64,000 nt of DNA from Rhizophagus irregularis. Lineage: Eukaryota > Glomeromycota > Glomeromycetes > Glomerales > Glomeraceae. Under the pieces are notes generated by a model. It saw only the letters and a program-made list of their open reading frames with translations, was not told the origin of the DNA and ran no database searches. The stretch covers positions 124,001 through 188,000 of the forward strand of contig NC_089440.1 in NCBI RefSeq assembly GCF_026210795.1, read 5' to 3'. This document shows positions 60,126 through 64,000 of this stretch, piece after piece (position 1 is the stretch's first letter; every line of letters begins with the position of its first letter). The position numbers were made by a program, and so were the translations under genes.

Positions 60126-61588
60126 CTAATTTTTATTAACTTGAAAAACTTCATAATCATCTGCTTTAAAATTTTTTGGTATATCTACATTAGGATAACA
60201 ATGATTCACATCGCTAAACCAAGTCTTCCCATAAAAATTAAAATCCTTTCCACGATCACTATAACCAAAAATTGGACCATGACTGCCATGACAACCTATA
60301 GGGCGTACATCACCATAACTATAACCTACTTTCGCGCTGTGAAAATTATTTCTATCCGTAAATGAGAATAAGAAGCTATCATAAGTTAATTTATATTCGC
60401 CACTTGAATCCCAATTAAGTGGATTATATCCTCCAACTATTTGTTCCGAATTTTTAATTTTTACTATAACAATAGTAGCTCCCTTATTATCACATTTTTC
60501 ATGAAAAGCGGTATTTGTATTACCATCTCTGCTAGCTCTATATAAAAGTTTGAATTTACATAGTTTTCTATCAATCCAATTTGCAAAAATTGCAACATGT
60601 TTTTGATTAATTATAATGGAATCGATGTTATTTGTTAATTGTCTAGGAGGTTGTACATGTATATCTACGTTTATTTTCTCATCTGGAGCCATACGAAATA
60701 TGAGTATATTACTAATTAAATCTTTTGGCATTATTTCTCTAAAAGGATATACTTTAGTAACAAAATCTTTCGAAGAGATATAGTAAAATCTTATTAATGG
60801 AATAAATCTATGAATAGCTCTTTCCATAATTATGATTTCTTCTTTGTTCCATTGTGTAGGATCTTGTGAAATATTAGTATGTTGGGCCAAACACCATTTA
60901 ATTAAACTTTCCCATATAATGATTTCATCCATCAACAAATCATCACGTTTTAAAAATAATTCTAATAAAGGCGCTTTTAGACTAATAAATTGATCAGATT
61001 TAAATAATATGTCTGGTTCCACACAAATCTTTTCGAGACAAAAATTCCGTAATTGAGTAAAAGTCTCATATTGATATACTGTTTCAAGAATTTCGATAGG
61101 ATTTTGTTGTAAAAATTCGTATTGATGTTTAGTCAAGTATTCTTGAATATAGTGGATTAGGGTTGGAATGTTAATTTCATTCGCTACCATCAAAAGTTTT
61201 AGAATATCTAGTCCCTGTAATTTCGTTAAATCAACTTTTCCACAATAAATAAATCTAAATATAAAAAAAAAATTATTGTGTTATTTAATTTTACATAAAT
61301 ATGTCTTACAGTATTCATGTAAATTTTATATTACCTTAAAATTGTTTCAAATAATTGAGGTGGAATGTCAGGTTTTTTAAAAATAAATTTTCCATCCTTC
61401 TTCTCATATAACTTATTAAAGAATGCCGTACGAAAATATTGAGATCTTATACGTAATATAAATGAATGTGCATGTATTTCTTTTTCATTTTCTCCTGTAC
61501 GGATGATAACATCATATTCCTCATATTCTTCATCAGTAAGTAATTTTTCCAAATCACCAATAACTTCTTGAGGACATTCAAAAGACAT
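60126..61588 (-). CDS. BTB-BACK-TLDc protein D, two exons, 460 residues
   Basis: The exons are 61588-61335 and 61254-60126, joined in phase 2 at R-FIYCGKVD. An upstream ATG at 61684 would add 32 residues (KKNINIIKFFLFLKKK), but the paralogues start at the MSFE/MTFE position, so 61588 is chosen. BTB reads YDVIIRTGENEKEIHAHS; BACK includes LFLKRDDLLMDEIIIWESLIKWC; TLDc includes LLYRASRDGNTNTAFHEKCD, IVGGYNPLNW, DSFLFSF and DYEVFQVNKN. The TLDc domain is shortened before KFKLLYRA relative to A-C. Closest to A in BACK and to E in TLDc. Intact. Confidence 0.9.
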
Positions 61589-61759
61589 TTTTTTTTTTAG
61601 AAAGAGAAAAAATTTAATGATATTGATATTCTTTTTCATGAAACACAGGTCACACGTAATTTCCGAATTTTGCTGATCATTCAATATTGCTGCGGGTCAC
61701 ATCACATTATACATTAATACTTATAAATATATAATCTAGTATCTTAATTAAAAAATTAC

Positions 61760-63335
61760 ATTACTTTTTAATAACTTAAAAAACTTCGTAATCATCTGCT
61801 TTTAACTTTTTTGGTATACCTACATTAGGATAAGCACGGTTCACATCGCTATGTCAGCAAGTATCTCCCCACAAGAACATAAATTCCTTTGCAATTTTAT
61901 CCGGTATTACGTGGTTTTTTATATTGATTAATTTGGTTAATGTTTTATTGAGTCAAAATATTAGTCATTGGGATGGTCTCTTCGGCTACTACAGGATATT
62001 GAGCTTCCACAGGTTTTGATTTTTTTAAATCTCCTCCTTTCGTCCGCTTTAAAAATGTGTGAACATCAGCACCATCACCAAACACAACATAACTATTACT
62101 TCAATAACAACCTACAGAATGGGTATCATCATCGCTATAATTCCACAGGTTTTGATTTTTAAATCTCCTTCTTTCGTCCGCTTTAAAAATGTGTGAACAT
62201 CAGCATCATCACCAAACACAACATAACTATTACTTCAATAACAACCTATATAATGGTATCCCCATCGCTATAATACGAACGTTAAAGATAATTCGTTCTT
62301 ATTTGTCATTACAAGTACATATCTAAACTATAATTATAATAATTACACTAATTTTTAACAACTTTAAACCTTGCTGGTGTATCTACATTTTATACCAACA
62401 AGTATCTCCCCACAGGAACATAAGATTAATTAGATTAATGTTTTGTTGAGTAAAAATATTAGTCTTTGGGATCGTCTCTTCGGCTACTACAGGATATTGA
62501 GCTTCCACAGATTTTATTTTTAAATCTCCTTCTTTCGTCCGCTTTAAGACTGTGTGAACACCAGCACCATCACCAAACACAACATAACTATTACTTCAAT
62601 AACAACCTACAGAATGGGTATCATCATCGCTATAATTCCACAGGTTTTGATTTTTAAATCTCCTTCTTTCGTCCGCTTTGAAACTGTGTGAACACCAGCA
62701 CCATCACCAAACACAACATAACTATTACTTCAATAACAACCTATAGAATGGGTATCATCATCGCTATAATTCCACAGGTTTTGATTTTTAAATCTCCTTC
62801 TTTCGTCCGCTTTAAAACTGTGTGAACATCAGCATCATCACCAAACACAACATAACTATTACTTCAATAACAACCTATATAATGGTATCACCATCGCTAT
62901 AATACGAACGTTAAAGATAATTCGTTCTTATTTGTCATTACAAGTACATATCTAAACTATAATTATAATAATTACACTAATTTTTAACAACTTGCTTTAA
63001 CCTTGCTGGTATATCCACATTCTATACCAACAAGTATCTCCCCACGGGAACATAAGATTAATTAGATTAATGTTTTGTTGAGTAAAAATATTAGTCTTTG
63101 GGATATATATATATATATATATCGTCTCTTCGGCTACTACAGGATATTGAGCTTCCACAGGTTTTGATTTTTAAATCTCCTTTTTTCGTCCGCTTTAAAA
63201 CTGTGTGAACATCAGCACCATTACCAAACACAACTTACTTCAATAACAACCTATAAAATGGGTATCATCATCGCTATAATACGAACGCTAAAGATAATTC
63301 GTTCTTATTTGTCATTACAAGAACATATCTAAACT
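61760..63335 (-). repeat. Minisatellite-like array grown from TLDc gene 3' ends (array 2)
   Basis: The pattern is the same as in array 1: tail remnants (near 61770-61870, 62355-62420, 62990-63050), then units of about 130 bp marked by CCACAGGTTTTGAT near 62010, 62143, 62638, 62770 and 63157, with a variant at 62506. A larger period is visible too: blocks of about 630 bp (62260-62880 and 62890-63290) repeat the sequence GAACGTTAAAGATAATTCGT together with the units. A TA microsatellite (63105-63122) lies in the last block. Confidence 0.8.
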
Positions 63336-63345
63336 ATAATTATAC

Positions 63346-64000
63346 CTAATTTTTAATAACTTGAAAAACTTCATAATCATCTGCTTTAAACTTTTTTGGT
63401 ATATCTACATTAGGATAACAATGATTCACATCGCTATACCAAGTATTACTATAAAAATTAAAATCCTTTCCACGATCACTATAACCAAACATTGGACCAT
63501 AATTGCCATAACAATGACAACCTATAGAGTGTGCATCACCATAACTATAACCTACTTTCGCGCTGTGAAAATTATTTCTATCCGTAAATGAGAATAAGAA
63601 GCTATCATAAGTAAACTTCCATGAGTTACTTGAATCCCAATTAAGTGGATTATATCCTCCAACTATTTGTTCCGAATTTGTAATTTTTACTATAACAATA
63701 GTAGCTCCCTTATTATCACATTTTTCATGAAATACGGTACTTTTATTACCATCTCTGCTAGCTCTATATAAAAGTTTGAATTTACACGGTCTTCTGCTAA
63801 TCCAATTTGCAAAAATTGCAAAATGTTTTTTATTAATTACAATGGAATCAATATTATTTGTTGATGATTGTCTAGGAGATGGTATGCCCATATTTAATTG
63901 CTTATTTGGAGCCATACGAAATGTGAGTATATTACTAACCAAATCTTTTGGCATTATATCTTTAAATGGATACACTTTAGTAACAAAATCTTCTGAAGAA
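63346..64000 (-). CDS. BTB-BACK-TLDc protein E, C-terminal part, cut by the window edge
   Basis: The frame is open from the window end (SSEDFVTKVYPFKDIMPKDLV) to the stop at 63346. It holds the end of BACK and the whole TLDc domain: LLYRASRDGNKSTVFHEKCD, IVGGYNPLNW, DSFLFSF, GYSYGDAHSIGCHCYGNYG, then DYEVFQVIKN. It is very close to gene D over the TLDc part. The missing BTB exon should lie beyond 64000. Intact as far as seen. Confidence 0.88.
   Translation of the reverse strand, partial: SSEDFVTKVYPFKDIMPKDLVSNILTFRMAPNKQLNMGIPSPRQSSTNNIDSIVINKKHFAIFANWISRRPCKFKLLYRASRDGNKSTVFHEKCDNKGATIVIVKITNSEQIVGGYNPLNWDSSNSWKFTYDSFLFSFTDRNNFHSAKVGYSYGDAHSIGCHCYGNYGPMFGYSDRGKDFNFYSNTWYSDVNHCYPNVDIPKKFKADDYEVFQVIKN

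Overview
The window looks like nuclear DNA of an arbuscular mycorrhizal fungus of the Glomeromycotina, most like Rhizophagus. The evidence is very AT-rich sequence, genes split by short GT-AG introns with oligo-T tracts before the acceptor, and gene families expanded in that lineage: BTB-BACK-TLDc proteins, a MATA-type HMG-box protein, an F-box/LRR relic and a Crinkler-type effector gene. The species is an inference. Exon structures below were assembled by hand from splice sites and reading phase.

1-16.9 kb is gene-poor and repeat-rich. It holds fragments of a TFIIA-large-subunit-like gene whose intron carries a hairpin array, a broken F-box/LRR gene, a decayed coding relic, two short non-autonomous DNA transposons with target-site duplications, a frameshifted Crinkler gene, and on the plus strand a series of duplicated exon-like modules with near-perfect splice signals.

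16.9-28 kb holds most of the stand-alone genes: a seven-transmembrane protein (minus), a secreted DUF7029-like protein (plus), a BTB-BACK-TLDc gene (minus) and a MATA-HMG gene (plus).

28-34 kb is a tandem cluster of tRNA-like genes with variable central inserts, set in a duplicated block. 34-38 kb has a secreted, probably GPI-anchored protein (plus) and a complete six-exon vacuolar Ca2+/H+ exchanger (minus). 38-43 kb has two more inverted-repeat elements.

43.6-64 kb is a cluster of five BTB-BACK-TLDc paralogues (one cut by the window edge) sharing one phase-2 intron. Within it lie a five-exon TRAPPC2L gene, an organelle-type tRNA-Ile(GAU)-like sequence, a long multi-exon membrane protein and two minisatellite-like arrays apparently grown from pieces of TLDc-gene 3' ends.

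Housekeeping functions (vesicle tethering, vacuolar calcium, perhaps general transcription) thus sit among fast-evolving families and decayed mobile DNA. There is no sign of operons, CRISPR or prophage.
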